From assembly GCA_945911015.1 (NCBI GenBank), contig CAMDZW010000014.1, positions 16,028-80,027 on the forward strand: a DNA stretch of 64,000 nucleotides, read 5' to 3'. The notes under the pieces are model-generated. The model was not told where the DNA came from. It saw nothing but the letters and a program-made list of their open reading frames with translations, and did no database searches. This DNA comes from an uncultured Propionibacteriaceae bacterium. Lineage in GTDB: Bacteria; Actinomycetota; Actinomycetes; Propionibacteriales; Propionibacteriaceae. Numbering within the stretch: the first letter of the stretch is position 1; each line of letters opens with the position of its first letter. The position numbers and the translations under genes were made by a program. Positions 48,621 through 57,853 of the stretch are shown here, piece after piece.

Positions 48621-51317
48621 TCAGACGAGGGCGGCAGTCGGTACGGGGGAAGGCTCGGACGCGGCGGGAGCCATCGGCACTGCGGCAAGGCCGTCGATCG
48701 GCCGTGCAGTCGAGACCAGGACCGCTGATCCGCGCTCCCGCAGGGAGGTGATCGCCGCCATGAGCTGGTCGTTCGGGCACTGGTCGGCGCGGTCGATGGC
48801 GACCACCAGCGGGGCCTCCCCGGCAGCAAGGGCGGCGAGTTCGCTCAATCCGTCGTCGCTCACATCGACATACCGGGTGCGCCGCCGTACCACCCCCGAC
48901 TGTTGGGGCAGCACCAGATCAGCGACCTTGAGCTTGCCGTCGGTGATCGAGGTCCGACCGGTCACCGCCAAGAGCGCGGCGGTCCGCAGTTCCTCGTCGC
49001 CGCCGACCAGGGCAGTCGCCTGGCCGGCCTCGACGAACAGACCGTGAGCCGGCAGCACCGTGGTCGCTCCGACGGCGACACCTTCGGCAGCAATCCCGTA
49101 CGGCTGACCGGCGCGTGGCCATTCGGCCAGGGCGAGCCGATGCTGCAGACCCTCGCCCTCGACATCGAAGGACGGCAGCAGTCGGTCGAGCCACTTCGGC
49201 AACCACCAGGCCTTCTCGCCGAGCAGTTGCAGCACGGCGGGCACCAGGGTCATCCGGACGATGAAGGCGTCGACGAAGATGCCCACCGACAGGCCGAGCG
49301 CGATCGATTTCAGGATCGGATCACCCTCGGGGACGAAGGCGGCGAACACCGCGAACATGATCAGACCCGCGGCCAGCACGACCCGTGACGAGGCCACGAA
49401 GCCGGTGCGGATGGAGTCGCGGGCGCTGTGCCCGTGGACATGTTCCTCCCGGATCCGAGAGACCAGGAAGACCTCATAGTCCATCGCCAGACCGAACAGG
49501 ATGCCCATCAGGATGATCGGCAGGAAGGAGATCACCGGTCCGGTCTGGTCGAGGCCAAGCAGGGAGGCGCCGACCCCATGTTCGAAGACCAGTGCCACCA
49601 CCCCGAAGGCGGCGAGCACGCTGAACAGGTAGCCGATGGCGGCCTTGACCGGGACCCAGATCGAGCGGAAGACCATCGTCAACAACACCAGCGACAGTCC
49701 GACGACCACAATGGCGAACGGGATGAGTGCGTCTCCGAGTTGTTCGGACACATCGATCTGGACGGCAGTGACGCCGGTGACGTACGGGGTGACGCCGTAC
49801 CGGTCCTCGATCTCGGATCGCAGATCACGCAGTCGGTGGACGAGCTCGGCAGTCTCGGGATCGTCCGGGCCGGTGGTCGGCACGATTTGGACGATGCCGG
49901 TGTCAATGCTGGGGTTCGGGGTCGCCAGGGGGACCTCGGCGACACCGGGGACCTCCTCGACCAGTTCCTTGATGCCGTCCATGACGCCCAACGGGTCATC
50001 GACCGAGACGATGTCGACCGCCATGATCAAGGGACCGTTGTGGCCAGGACCAAAGTGTTCGCTGACCAGGTCGTAGTTGACCCGGGTGGGGGAGCCGGCC
50101 GGATCGTCGCCGGCGTCGGGGAGGGCGAGCTTGAGGTCCATGGCCGGGAGGGCGAGTGCACCGAGACCGATCACCACGATGGCCACGGTCAGGGCCGGGA
50201 TCTTGGTGCTGGCGGCGACCCACTTCTCGGCCCAGGTGCGCTTCTGCTTCTTCGGCGCGGCTTCGGCGGCGTCCGCGGCGGCCTTGGCCTTCTTCGGCTT
50301 GGGCCGGAGTCGTTCGCCCATCAGACCGAGGAAGGCTGGCAGTGCGGTGATCGCGATGAGGACCGCGATCAGCACTGCGCCGGCAGCGGCAATGCCCATG
50401 GTGGTGAGGAAGGGGATCCCCGCCACCCCCAGGCCGATCAGGGCGATCATCACCGTGATGCCGGCAAAGACGACGGCCGAGCCGGAGGTGGCGACAGCCC
50501 GCGCAGCTGACTCCTCGGGCTCCATGCCTTGGCCGAGTTGGTCGCGATGGCGGGAGATGATGAACAACGCGTAGTCGATGCCGACTGCGAGTCCGAGCAT
50601 CAGCGCCAACATCATGGTGGTGGAGTTGATCACGACAAAGGCGGTGCCGATGACCACCGCGAGGATCGAGATGCCCACGCCCCACAGTGCAGTGATCAGC
50701 GGCAGCCCGGCCGCACGGAACGAGCCAAGGGTCACCCACAGCACGACCAACGCGACGACCACACCGATGAAGTCGACCCAGCCGATTCCGACGTTGACCA
50801 CCTGGTAGGCATTGCCGCCGGCCGACGCCTCGGATCCGGGGACCGCAGCGGCGAGTTGGTCGGCGAAGGTCGAGATGGCGTCGAGGGTTTCCTGTGGCAC
50901 GACGCCGACCCCACTGTCGAACTGGATCTGCACCAGTGCGGCGCGCTGGTTGTCGCTGATTGATCCGTCGACCATGTCGTCGTAGGGGGACATGATCGTG
51001 TCGACCCCGTCGAGAGACTCGACCTGGTCGATGAAGTGGTCGACCGCGTCCTTCATGGCCGGCCCTTCGACGTCACCGCCCTCGGGCGCGACCACGATGA
51101 TCTGGGCGGAGGCGCCGCTGACCTCGGAGAAGGTGTTGTTCAACATGTCGAGGCCCTGCTGGGACTCGGTGCCCGGCAGCGAGAACTCGTCCTCGAAGGA
51201 CTTCGAGAAGAGTGCGGCAGCACCTCCGGCCAGCAGCAGGATCAGCAACCAGGTGATCAGCACGGTGCCACGGCGCCGGAATGCGAGGCGGCCGAGGCCG
51301 TACAGGACCGAAGACAT
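48621..51317 (-). CDS. MMPL/RND-superfamily transporter with C-terminal ABC-ATPase-like degenerate domain
   Basis: Two MMPL TM blocks (LALMLGLAVGIDYALFIISRHRDQL; LMGILFGLAMDYEVFLVSRIREE) plus ~170-aa soluble tail. Confidence 0.9.
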   Translation of the reverse strand: MSSVLYGLGRLAFRRRGTVLITWLLILLLAGGAAALFSKSFEDEFSLPGTESQQGLDMLNNTFSEVSGASAQIIVVAPEGGDVEGPAMKDAVDHFIDQVESLDGVDTIMSPYDDMVDGSISDNQRAALVQIQFDSGVGVVPQETLDAISTFADQLAAAVPGSEASAGGNAYQVVNVGIGWVDFIGVVVALVVLWVTLGSFRAAGLPLITALWGVGISILAVVIGTAFVVINSTTMMLALMLGLAVGIDYALFIISRHRDQLGQGMEPEESAARAVATSGSAVVFAGITVMIALIGLGVAGIPFLTTMGIAAAGAVLIAVLIAITALPAFLGLMGERLRPKPKKAKAAADAAEAAPKKQKRTWAEKWVAASTKIPALTVAIVVIGLGALALPAMDLKLALPDAGDDPAGSPTRVNYDLVSEHFGPGHNGPLIMAVDIVSVDDPLGVMDGIKELVEEVPGVAEVPLATPNPSIDTGIVQIVPTTGPDDPETAELVHRLRDLRSEIEDRYGVTPYVTGVTAVQIDVSEQLGDALIPFAIVVVGLSLVLLTMVFRSIWVPVKAAIGYLFSVLAAFGVVALVFEHGVGASLLGLDQTGPVISFLPIILMGILFGLAMDYEVFLVSRIREEHVHGHSARDSIRTGFVASSRVVLAAGLIMFAVFAAFVPEGDPILKSIALGLSVGIFVDAFIVRMTLVPAVLQLLGEKAWWLPKWLDRLLPSFDVEGEGLQHRLALAEWPRAGQPYGIAAEGVAVGATTVLPAHGLFVEAGQATALVGGDEELRTAALLAVTGRTSITDGKLKVADLVLPQQSGVVRRRTRYVDVSDDGLSELAALAAGEAPLVVAIDRADQCPNDQLMAAITSLRERGSAVLVSTARPIDGLAAVPMAPAASEPSPVPTAALV

Positions 51318-51381
51318 GAGGGTGTGGCCTCCCGAAGGGGTGTACGAATCGACGATCGGCCGATACATGGACGCATGAAGC

Positions 51382-51414
51382 ATACGCGCGTGCATCCACA
51401 ATTCATACGTGTAT
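51382..51414. promoter_or_regulatory. Candidate paired TetR operators in the divergent tetR-MMPL promoter
   Basis: ATACGCGCGTGCAT and ATACGTGTAT, about 21 bp apart. Confidence 0.5.
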
Positions 51415-51475
51415 CGTGTCCTGCGCAACGTGAGACCGGCCACAGCTGGCGCGGGTCGAGATGGAGGATCAAGCA

Positions 51476-52105
51476 GTGAGCACGACGGGGGCGACATCAC
51501 CGGTGAGTCGGCGACGGGCCGAGACGCGGGATCGTCTGTTGGTCGCCGCCATTGACGTGTTTGCCCGGATTGGTGTCGACCAGGCCCGGGTCGAGGACAT
51601 CAGTGAGCAGGCCGGCTACACCCGCGGTGCCTTCTACTCCAACTTTGCGGACAAGGCCGACCTGATCGTCGCGCTGCTGCAGCGCCAGGGCGAGTTGGCC
51701 AGTCAGGTCGTGCGCACATCCATCGGCCAGGTGCTCGCCGGTCCGCGCCCGGACGGCTTCGAGGCGCTGGTCAATGCCGCCCTCGATGCCTTCGCCGACA
51801 ACATCCCAACCGACAACTGGCTCCTGGCCGAGATGAGCCTGCGGTTCGCGGCCATGCGTGACCCCGAGCTCGGCAAGCACCTCGAAGCTTTTGAGCGACA
51901 ACAGCGCGCCACCTTGGTCGCCACCTTGGAAGCGGGTCTGGACGAGATCGGGATGCGTTCGCTGCTGCCGATCGAACACCTGGTCACCGTGGCGATGGCC
52001 GTCCACAGCGATGCCATGCTCCGTGAGCGGGTGGGGGTGGCCTCCGTACAAGAACGTCAGGTGTTGGTCAGCATCCTCGAACGTTGCCTGGAGCCCATCG
52101 ACTGA
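51476..52105 (+). CDS. TetR-family transcriptional regulator
   Basis: RRRAETRDRLLVAAIDVFARIGVDQARVEDISEQAGYTRGAFYSNFADKADL. Confidence 0.95.
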   Translation: MSTTGATSPVSRRRAETRDRLLVAAIDVFARIGVDQARVEDISEQAGYTRGAFYSNFADKADLIVALLQRQGELASQVVRTSIGQVLAGPRPDGFEALVNAALDAFADNIPTDNWLLAEMSLRFAAMRDPELGKHLEAFERQQRATLVATLEAGLDEIGMRSLLPIEHLVTVAMAVHSDAMLRERVGVASVQERQVLVSILERCLEPID

Positions 52106-52146
52106 GCCAGCCGACCCGTGAGTCACCGAATCAGCCGAGGGGTGCC

Positions 52147-52935
52147 TCAGTCCCGGCTGGTGGGTTCGCCGACGAGGTCGGCCACGATCTCGGCCCACAC
52201 CTGCTCGGCCAACTGCCGAGGCCCGTCGAGTTCGGCATGCTGGTCCCCGATGCTGGTGAGCTGGTGGCCGATCGAGTTCTGCGCCGCCTCGATGACCTGA
52301 CGTCTGACGATCGGCCAGCCGAGGGCGAGCAGCCGGGCCAGCCCACGCGGCTTGGCGTTGACGACGATCTCGTAGCCGTCGCCGGTCGGCCGCAGGTGGA
52401 CGGTGCCCTTGGCGCTGATCCGTTTGCTGGTCAGGTCGAACCGGATCTGCGGTTCCTCGGTGAAGTTGAACTCGGTCACGGTGATCTCGCCGGCCAGCTC
52501 GACCGATGACCCGAAAAAGGCCGGCAGGTCGACCAGGGCCATGCTGGCCACCCCGCTGAGGCGTTCCGGTCGCCGTGGGTTGGACAGCTCAAGGCTGGCA
52601 CCCATCGGGTCCTGGTCGCCGGTCGAATGTGCCTCGATCTGGATCCGCTCGGCGTCATCGGCGACCAGAGTGAGCGCGACCGGAGACGGTGGCTGCTCCG
52701 CAAGGTTGGCCGGCCGTTCGACGAGGGCCGCCGGGTCGCTGAGCAGATAGGCCGAGCCGACCTGACCGGCGCGCCCGTCGACCAGTTGCAACCGGTCGGT
52801 CCGCACTCCATCGACGACCGCTGCTCCGCTCGTGTCGTACCGGATGGCGCGGAGGCGGTCGATCACCATGGGCGCCGCAGTGATCCAGTCGTCGATCGGC
52901 AGACGGGGGCCTTTGACCTGCAGCACGAATTTCAC
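52147..52935 (-). CDS. Hypothetical protein (DUF2505-like)
   Basis: MKFVLQVKGPRLPIDDWITAAPMVIDRLRAI...; VVNAKPRGLARLLALGWPIVRRQVIEAAQNSIG. Confidence 0.65.
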   Translation of the reverse strand: MKFVLQVKGPRLPIDDWITAAPMVIDRLRAIRYDTSGAAVVDGVRTDRLQLVDGRAGQVGSAYLLSDPAALVERPANLAEQPPSPVALTLVADDAERIQIEAHSTGDQDPMGASLELSNPRRPERLSGVASMALVDLPAFFGSSVELAGEITVTEFNFTEEPQIRFDLTSKRISAKGTVHLRPTGDGYEIVVNAKPRGLARLLALGWPIVRRQVIEAAQNSIGHQLTSIGDQHAELDGPRQLAEQVWAEIVADLVGEPTSRD

Positions 52936-53016
52936 ACCGATCAGTTTGCCTGCTCAGTGTCGTCCATGTCAGTGACGGCCCGATCCACGGCGCCGTTGCA
53001 CACGGGAGGCACCACC

Positions 53017-53406
53017 ATGCACGACATGATCTTCATCAACCTGCCGGTCGCCGACATCACTCGGTCGCGGCAGTTCTTCACCGACCTCGGCTACACCTTC
53101 AACGAGGACTTCTGCGACGGCAACGCACTGGCGATGGTGCTCGGTCCGAACCAGTTCGCCATGCTGTTGCAGACCGACTGGTTCAACACCTTCCATGACC
53201 GCCAGGTGACCGATGCCCGGGTCGCCAAGGAGTGCCTGGTCGCGCTCAACCTGCGATCCCGCGAAGCGGTGGACACCTTTGTCGACAAGGCCATCAGCCT
53301 GGGTGGTACTGACGGAAAGACCCAGGACTACGGGTTCATGTACGGCCGCTCGTACGAGGACCTCGACGGTCACACCTGGGAGATCAACTGGATGGCCACC
53401 TCGTGA
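53017..53406 (+). CDS. VOC family protein (glyoxalase-like)
   Basis: MHDMIFINLPVADITRSRQFFTDLGYTFNEDFCDGNALAMVLG...DLDGHTWEINWM. Confidence 0.92.
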   Translation: MHDMIFINLPVADITRSRQFFTDLGYTFNEDFCDGNALAMVLGPNQFAMLLQTDWFNTFHDRQVTDARVAKECLVALNLRSREAVDTFVDKAISLGGTDGKTQDYGFMYGRSYEDLDGHTWEINWMATS

Positions 53407-53893
53407 CCGAGAGGGCGAGTTCGAGACGGCTCGCCAGGCTCAGGCCGACGTGGTCGGTGATCGCCAACCGGGCCGTGGCTGTATCGGTGTCAGCCGTCGC
53501 GGCCAGCGCTCGTGCACCACGAAGGTGGAGCTCACCGCGAACCTCACCGGTGTCGAGATCAAGGAAGATGACGTGGTCCCGGGTGTCGAGCACCGCGAGG
53601 GACTGACCGACCCGGACCGGTGCCACGCGGCTTGGTGCCGGCAGGACGGTCTGCCAGACGCGGTCCCGAGGGATCGCGTAGGCGGTCACCGCCCCGTTCG
53701 TGCTGGTGACCACCTGAATGGCACCCAGCAACGCGGTGTGGAGCAGTCGGCCGTCGGGTCGGTCCTCGCCGGCCAGCTCGACTGCACTGCACTCGTCCAC
53801 GCCGCGCAGTCGGAACCGATCGACCCTGACATGGGGTGCACCCCGCGTGCTCCACGGATCTGCCGCGTCGAGCCCGTACGGGGTGGGGTCGGG
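53384..53893 (-). pseudogene. Beta-propeller (PQQ-like) fragment, possibly a gene remnant
   Basis: PDPTPYGLDAADPWSTRGAPHVRVDRFRLRGVDECSAV...VTAYAIPRDRVWQTVLPAPSRVAPVRVGQSLAVLDTRDHVIFLDLDTGEV; open reading starts right after the upstream TGA in the same frame, first usable GTG at 53800. Confidence 0.5.
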
Positions 53894-54442
53894 TCAGCAG
53901 CCGGTCGCGACAGCTTTCACGAAGGCGCCGGTCTGGTAGATCGGTTCGTAGATCGTCCGCCACAGGTTGAGATCGTCATCGGCGCCGATCACCGGGATCT
54001 CCTGACCGACACAGCGATGCATCACGTAGCGAGCCCGGGCGACATGGGTGGTGCCGGTCAGGACGACGGGGTGGTCGACCCCGTGGTTGACCATCAGGTC
54101 GCGGAGCAGACCGGCCTCGCCCTTGGTGGTCCACGGCACCGCGTGCAGACAGGTGAATTTTCCGGCACAGTCCACCGACTGGTGGACCGACACATAGATG
54201 GGAACTCCGCCGAGGTGGTCGGACAGTCGCTCTGCTGTGGCCAGTCTCGGTGGTTCTGGTGGTCCGAGGACGAAAATGGCGTCGACGCCATTTCGACCAA
54301 TGAGATCGTCACGCGGAGTGAAATAAACCTCACGCGCGCCCAACACCGCCATCAGCGTGATCGCCACAAACGCCGTCAGGGCAGCGATTCTGACCCTGCG
54401 CCGTCTGCGTCGCCGCTGTGTTCTGTCCGCCGTCTTTACCAC
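53894..54442 (-). CDS. YdcF/SanA-like (DUF218) membrane-anchored protein
   Basis: N-terminal TM; VDAIFVLGPPEPPRLATAERL, KGEAGLLRDLMVNHGVDHPVVLTGTTHVARARYVMHRCV. Confidence 0.75.
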   Translation of the reverse strand: MVKTADRTQRRRRRRRVRIAALTAFVAITLMAVLGAREVYFTPRDDLIGRNGVDAIFVLGPPEPPRLATAERLSDHLGGVPIYVSVHQSVDCAGKFTCLHAVPWTTKGEAGLLRDLMVNHGVDHPVVLTGTTHVARARYVMHRCVGQEIPVIGADDDLNLWRTIYEPIYQTGAFVKAVATGC

Positions 54443-54561
54443 GTTGTTATGTTACTCATGAGTTTTTTCAGTGACCCCTCTTGTCCCCTTGTCAACGTAT
54501 GGGTTAGCGTGCCCACAAGCGTGCTGGCAGGCGCGCATCCCTCGACACTCAGGACCCATAC

Positions 54562-56187
54562 ATGACCAACACAGTTGATGCTGTGGTGCCCGAAAATACT
54601 CCGGCACCACGCAGCGGCCTTTCCCGACGACGGGTACTGGCCGGCACCGCGTGGGCAGCACCCACCATCGCTCTGGCCCAGGCCGTCCCGGCCTTCGCGG
54701 CAAGCCCCGACTTCTGCGCCACTCCGGGCACCCTCTTCGACGCCCAGTCCCGTGGCCGACTCCTGACCGGTACGCTCGCCGGCTACGACCTCGACGGCCT
54801 CGTCGCTGTCAACGGAGTCCATGCCCAGGCTTTCGCTCCGGCCCAGACCGACACGCAGGCAAGCCCGCTGTCGGTGACTGCGCTCGGCGGCATCACCGTG
54901 AACCTGGGCGGCGCCGCCGTCCTCCTGTCGGACATCCTCACCCTGCTCACGTCGACTGATGTCGGAGCGCTCAACCAGTACGCCCACGCGGACGCCGCCT
55001 TTGACGGTGCTGACACCGCTGAGATCGGTGCGGCTGGGGCTGTGAACCAGGCATCAGGAGCGATCACTCTCGACGAGAACTCCGACGATGTCCCGCAGTT
55101 GGCGACACTGAGCTTGTACGAGATCCTCGAACACATCGGAGGTCCCGTCGTCGCCGGTCTGCTGGCGAACATCGCCGACCTCAACCTCAATGTCGGGGCG
55201 GTCGCCGGCCGTGCCTGGTTGGACAGTGGCTGCACCGAGCCCGAGGCCGATGAGATCGAACGAGACTACCTCGTTGCCTACCTGCGCCTGGTGGTCGAGA
55301 GCGGACTTGTCGGTGACCTGGTGTCCGCGCTCAACTCCGCCCTCAGCGGCCTGACGATCAGCACGGACGCGGTCTGGGACCTGCTGGACGGCATTCCGTT
55401 GCTGGGAGGACTGCTCGCGGCCCTCGGCCGAAACGCGCTCGAGGTGACGGCGACGGTCAACACCGGAGCCCTGCTCGACGACCCCCTACCGGACGATCCC
55501 AATGCGGCACTCCAGCTCGACGCGACGGAGGGTCAACTCACGATTGACGTCGCGAGCCTGCTCGGTGGTGCCTACACCGGCGAAGTCTCGCCCTGGCTCA
55601 ACAGCCTCCCGGCGAACTCACGCCTGTTCATCGACTACCCGCTGCCGACCAATGCCGTCGCCGATCTGCTGGATGACTGGCTCGATAGCCTCATCGAGCG
55701 GCTGCAGGATTTGGTGACCATCACGATCCGCGCCGGGTCTGTGACGGGAGCCCTCGCGACAGGCCTCCTGATCGAAGGCAGCCTGCGTGACTTCCTCAAC
55801 GGCTCCGCCACCGCGACCTTCCGGCTCCTCGGGGCGTCCATCAACCTGGGTGCGCTGCTCGGTCCGCTGGTTGGCGACATTGGTGATCTGGTGATCTCGA
55901 CGATCAAGGGCTTGTTTGACGTGGGCGGGCTGCAGGTGGCCTTCACGGGAATCAATGCCGTGCTCGCCGCCCTGTTCTCCGTACTGGAGCAGGTCGTGGT
56001 CCTCACGATCAACGCACAGAACCGACCAGAGGCAGACGGCGGACGGCCGATCCCCAACGACCTCGCTGCGCTGGAGGTCGGTCGCTACGACGTCGCCGCG
56101 CTACACGTAGGTGCGCTGGGCCTGCTGGATCTGCTGGACCTGTTCGTGGCGCGCGGCTCTGTCGGCGCCAACGAGCCTCGGCTCTGA
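54562..56187 (+). CDS. TAT-exported choice-of-anchor G-like surface/secreted protein
   Basis: SRRRVLAGTAWAAPTIALAQAVPAFAA signal; AQSRGRLLTGTLAGYDLDGLVAVNGVHA...PLSVTALGGITVNLGG repeats typical of choice-of-anchor G. Confidence 0.75.
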   Translation: MTNTVDAVVPENTPAPRSGLSRRRVLAGTAWAAPTIALAQAVPAFAASPDFCATPGTLFDAQSRGRLLTGTLAGYDLDGLVAVNGVHAQAFAPAQTDTQASPLSVTALGGITVNLGGAAVLLSDILTLLTSTDVGALNQYAHADAAFDGADTAEIGAAGAVNQASGAITLDENSDDVPQLATLSLYEILEHIGGPVVAGLLANIADLNLNVGAVAGRAWLDSGCTEPEADEIERDYLVAYLRLVVESGLVGDLVSALNSALSGLTISTDAVWDLLDGIPLLGGLLAALGRNALEVTATVNTGALLDDPLPDDPNAALQLDATEGQLTIDVASLLGGAYTGEVSPWLNSLPANSRLFIDYPLPTNAVADLLDDWLDSLIERLQDLVTITIRAGSVTGALATGLLIEGSLRDFLNGSATATFRLLGASINLGALLGPLVGDIGDLVISTIKGLFDVGGLQVAFTGINAVLAALFSVLEQVVVLTINAQNRPEADGGRPIPNDLAALEVGRYDVAALHVGALGLLDLLDLFVARGSVGANEPRL

Positions 56188-56192
56188 TCGTC

Positions 56193-56218
56193 GGCCCGCA
56201 CGTGGAGGCGTGCGGGCC
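56193..56218. terminator. 10-bp GC-rich stem hairpin
   Basis: GGCCCGCACG-TGGAGG-CGTGCGGGCC. Confidence 0.8.
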
Positions 56219-56221
56219 ATA

Positions 56222-56258
56222 CGCCGCCGGGTCAGTCATTGATCTGGCCCGGTCGGCG
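56222..56258. promoter_or_regulatory. Imperfect long hairpin upstream of the EPS sugar transferase
   Basis: CGCCGCCGGGTCA ... TGGCCCGGTCGGCG. Confidence 0.5.
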
Positions 56259-56319
56259 TCCTCGGGGGAGCACCACACATTTTTCGGTGGCAGGCCTGCC
56301 AGCCTGCGCCATCAGTTCC

Positions 56320-57852
56320 ATGGGGGATGGAGTGTCCGCAGAGTCCTTTGACTCACCGCTGGCGATCGGCGCGCACCCTCGCGCTCGCGCGGCCGTCGTC
56401 CGGTCCGACTGGCGGCGGGCACTCAAGCAACGCATCTGGTTGAGCGATGTCATCGTCGTGATCGCCGCCGCGTTCGGCGCGCAGTGGTTCCGTTTCGAGA
56501 GTCTGTCGGCCGAAGAGGGCGTGATCCATCGCGGTGTCGAGCTCGCCGGGCTGTCGTACACGCTGGTGTCGGCCGTCCTGGCCCTCAGCTGGCTGTGGGC
56601 TCTGAGCTTGGCCGAGTCACGCAGCGACCAGGTGCTCGGACAAGGTGCCGACGAGTACCGCAAGGTCACCACGGCCAGCTTCGCCGTCTTCGGTGCCATC
56701 GCCGTCATTGCCTACCTCCTGCAGATCGAAGTGGCTCGCGGCTATCTGCTGATCTCGCTGCCGGTCGGACTGCTGCTCCTGCTGGCCACCCGTCGCGGAT
56801 GGCGAGGATGGTTGACGCGGCGGCGCCTGCACGGAGAACACCTCACCCATGTGCTGCTCGTCGGATCGGCCGACACTGTGGCCCAGATCGCCCATGAGCT
56901 GCATCGCAACCCGGCGGCCGGCTACCGGGTCGTCGGGGCCTGCCTCTCCGGCACCGCGGGCCAGCGCACGGTGCCCGGCACCGACATCCCGGTCCAAGGA
57001 GGTGTCGACGACGTCACCCGCGCCCTGGCCGTCACCGAGGCCGACACCGTCGCGATCAGCGGCAGCTCGGACCTGCCCCCGGACAAGGTCAAGCGCATCG
57101 CCTGGGGTCTCGAAGCCACCGGTCACCAACTGGTGCTGACGCCGAGCATCGTCGACATCGCCGGCCCGCGGATCCACACCCGCAATGTGCAGGGTCTGCC
57201 GCTGATCCATGTCGAGATCCCCGAACTGAGCAAGGGACAACGCTTCGTCAAGCGGACCTTTGACCTGGTCGCCAGCACGCTCGGAGTCCTGGTCATCAGC
57301 CCACTGCTGATCGCCCTGGCCGTCATCGTCAAGGCAGGCGACGGCGGCCCGATCTTCTTCCGCCAGACCCGGGTCGGTCTGGACGGCAAACCCTTCACGA
57401 TGTGGAAGTTCCGCTCGATGGTGCCCCAGGCCGAAGAGCTCCGCCAGCAGCTACTCGCCGAACGGGCCGTCGGCACCGACGCCGGCAACACGGTGTTGGC
57501 CAAGTGGCGAGCCGATCCGCGGATCACCCCGGTCGGCCGCTGGATGCGCCGGTTCAGTCTGGACGAGCTTCCTCAACTGTTCAATGTCATCACCGGGTCC
57601 ATGTCGCTGGTCGGCCCACGCCCACCGCTGGGCGATGAGGTCGCCCAGTACGAGGACCACGTCCATCGCCGCTTCCTGATGAAGCCCGGCATCACCGGGC
57701 TGTGGCAGGTCAGCGGACGCAGCACCCTGTCCTGGGACGACTCGGTCCGGCTCGACCTGTCCTATGTCGAGAACTACTCCTTGTTCTTTGACCTGATCAT
57801 CCTGTTCCGCACCGTGCGCGCGGTGGTCCGGCCCGGCGAAACTGCCTGCTGA
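56320..57852 (+). CDS. Exopolysaccharide polyprenyl glycosylphosphotransferase (sugar transferase)
   Basis: KRTFDLVASTLGVLVISPLLIALAVIVKAGDGGPIFFRQTRVG; LDELPQLFNVITGSMSLVGPRPPLGDEV. Confidence 0.95.
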   Translation: MGDGVSAESFDSPLAIGAHPRARAAVVRSDWRRALKQRIWLSDVIVVIAAAFGAQWFRFESLSAEEGVIHRGVELAGLSYTLVSAVLALSWLWALSLAESRSDQVLGQGADEYRKVTTASFAVFGAIAVIAYLLQIEVARGYLLISLPVGLLLLLATRRGWRGWLTRRRLHGEHLTHVLLVGSADTVAQIAHELHRNPAAGYRVVGACLSGTAGQRTVPGTDIPVQGGVDDVTRALAVTEADTVAISGSSDLPPDKVKRIAWGLEATGHQLVLTPSIVDIAGPRIHTRNVQGLPLIHVEIPELSKGQRFVKRTFDLVASTLGVLVISPLLIALAVIVKAGDGGPIFFRQTRVGLDGKPFTMWKFRSMVPQAEELRQQLLAERAVGTDAGNTVLAKWRADPRITPVGRWMRRFSLDELPQLFNVITGSMSLVGPRPPLGDEVAQYEDHVHRRFLMKPGITGLWQVSGRSTLSWDDSVRLDLSYVENYSLFFDLIILFRTVRAVVRPGETAC

Positions 57853-57853
57853 C

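Noticed and set aside
49428-50510. 360-aa plus-strand ORF
   Set aside because: Antisense to the MMPL gene; shadow composition
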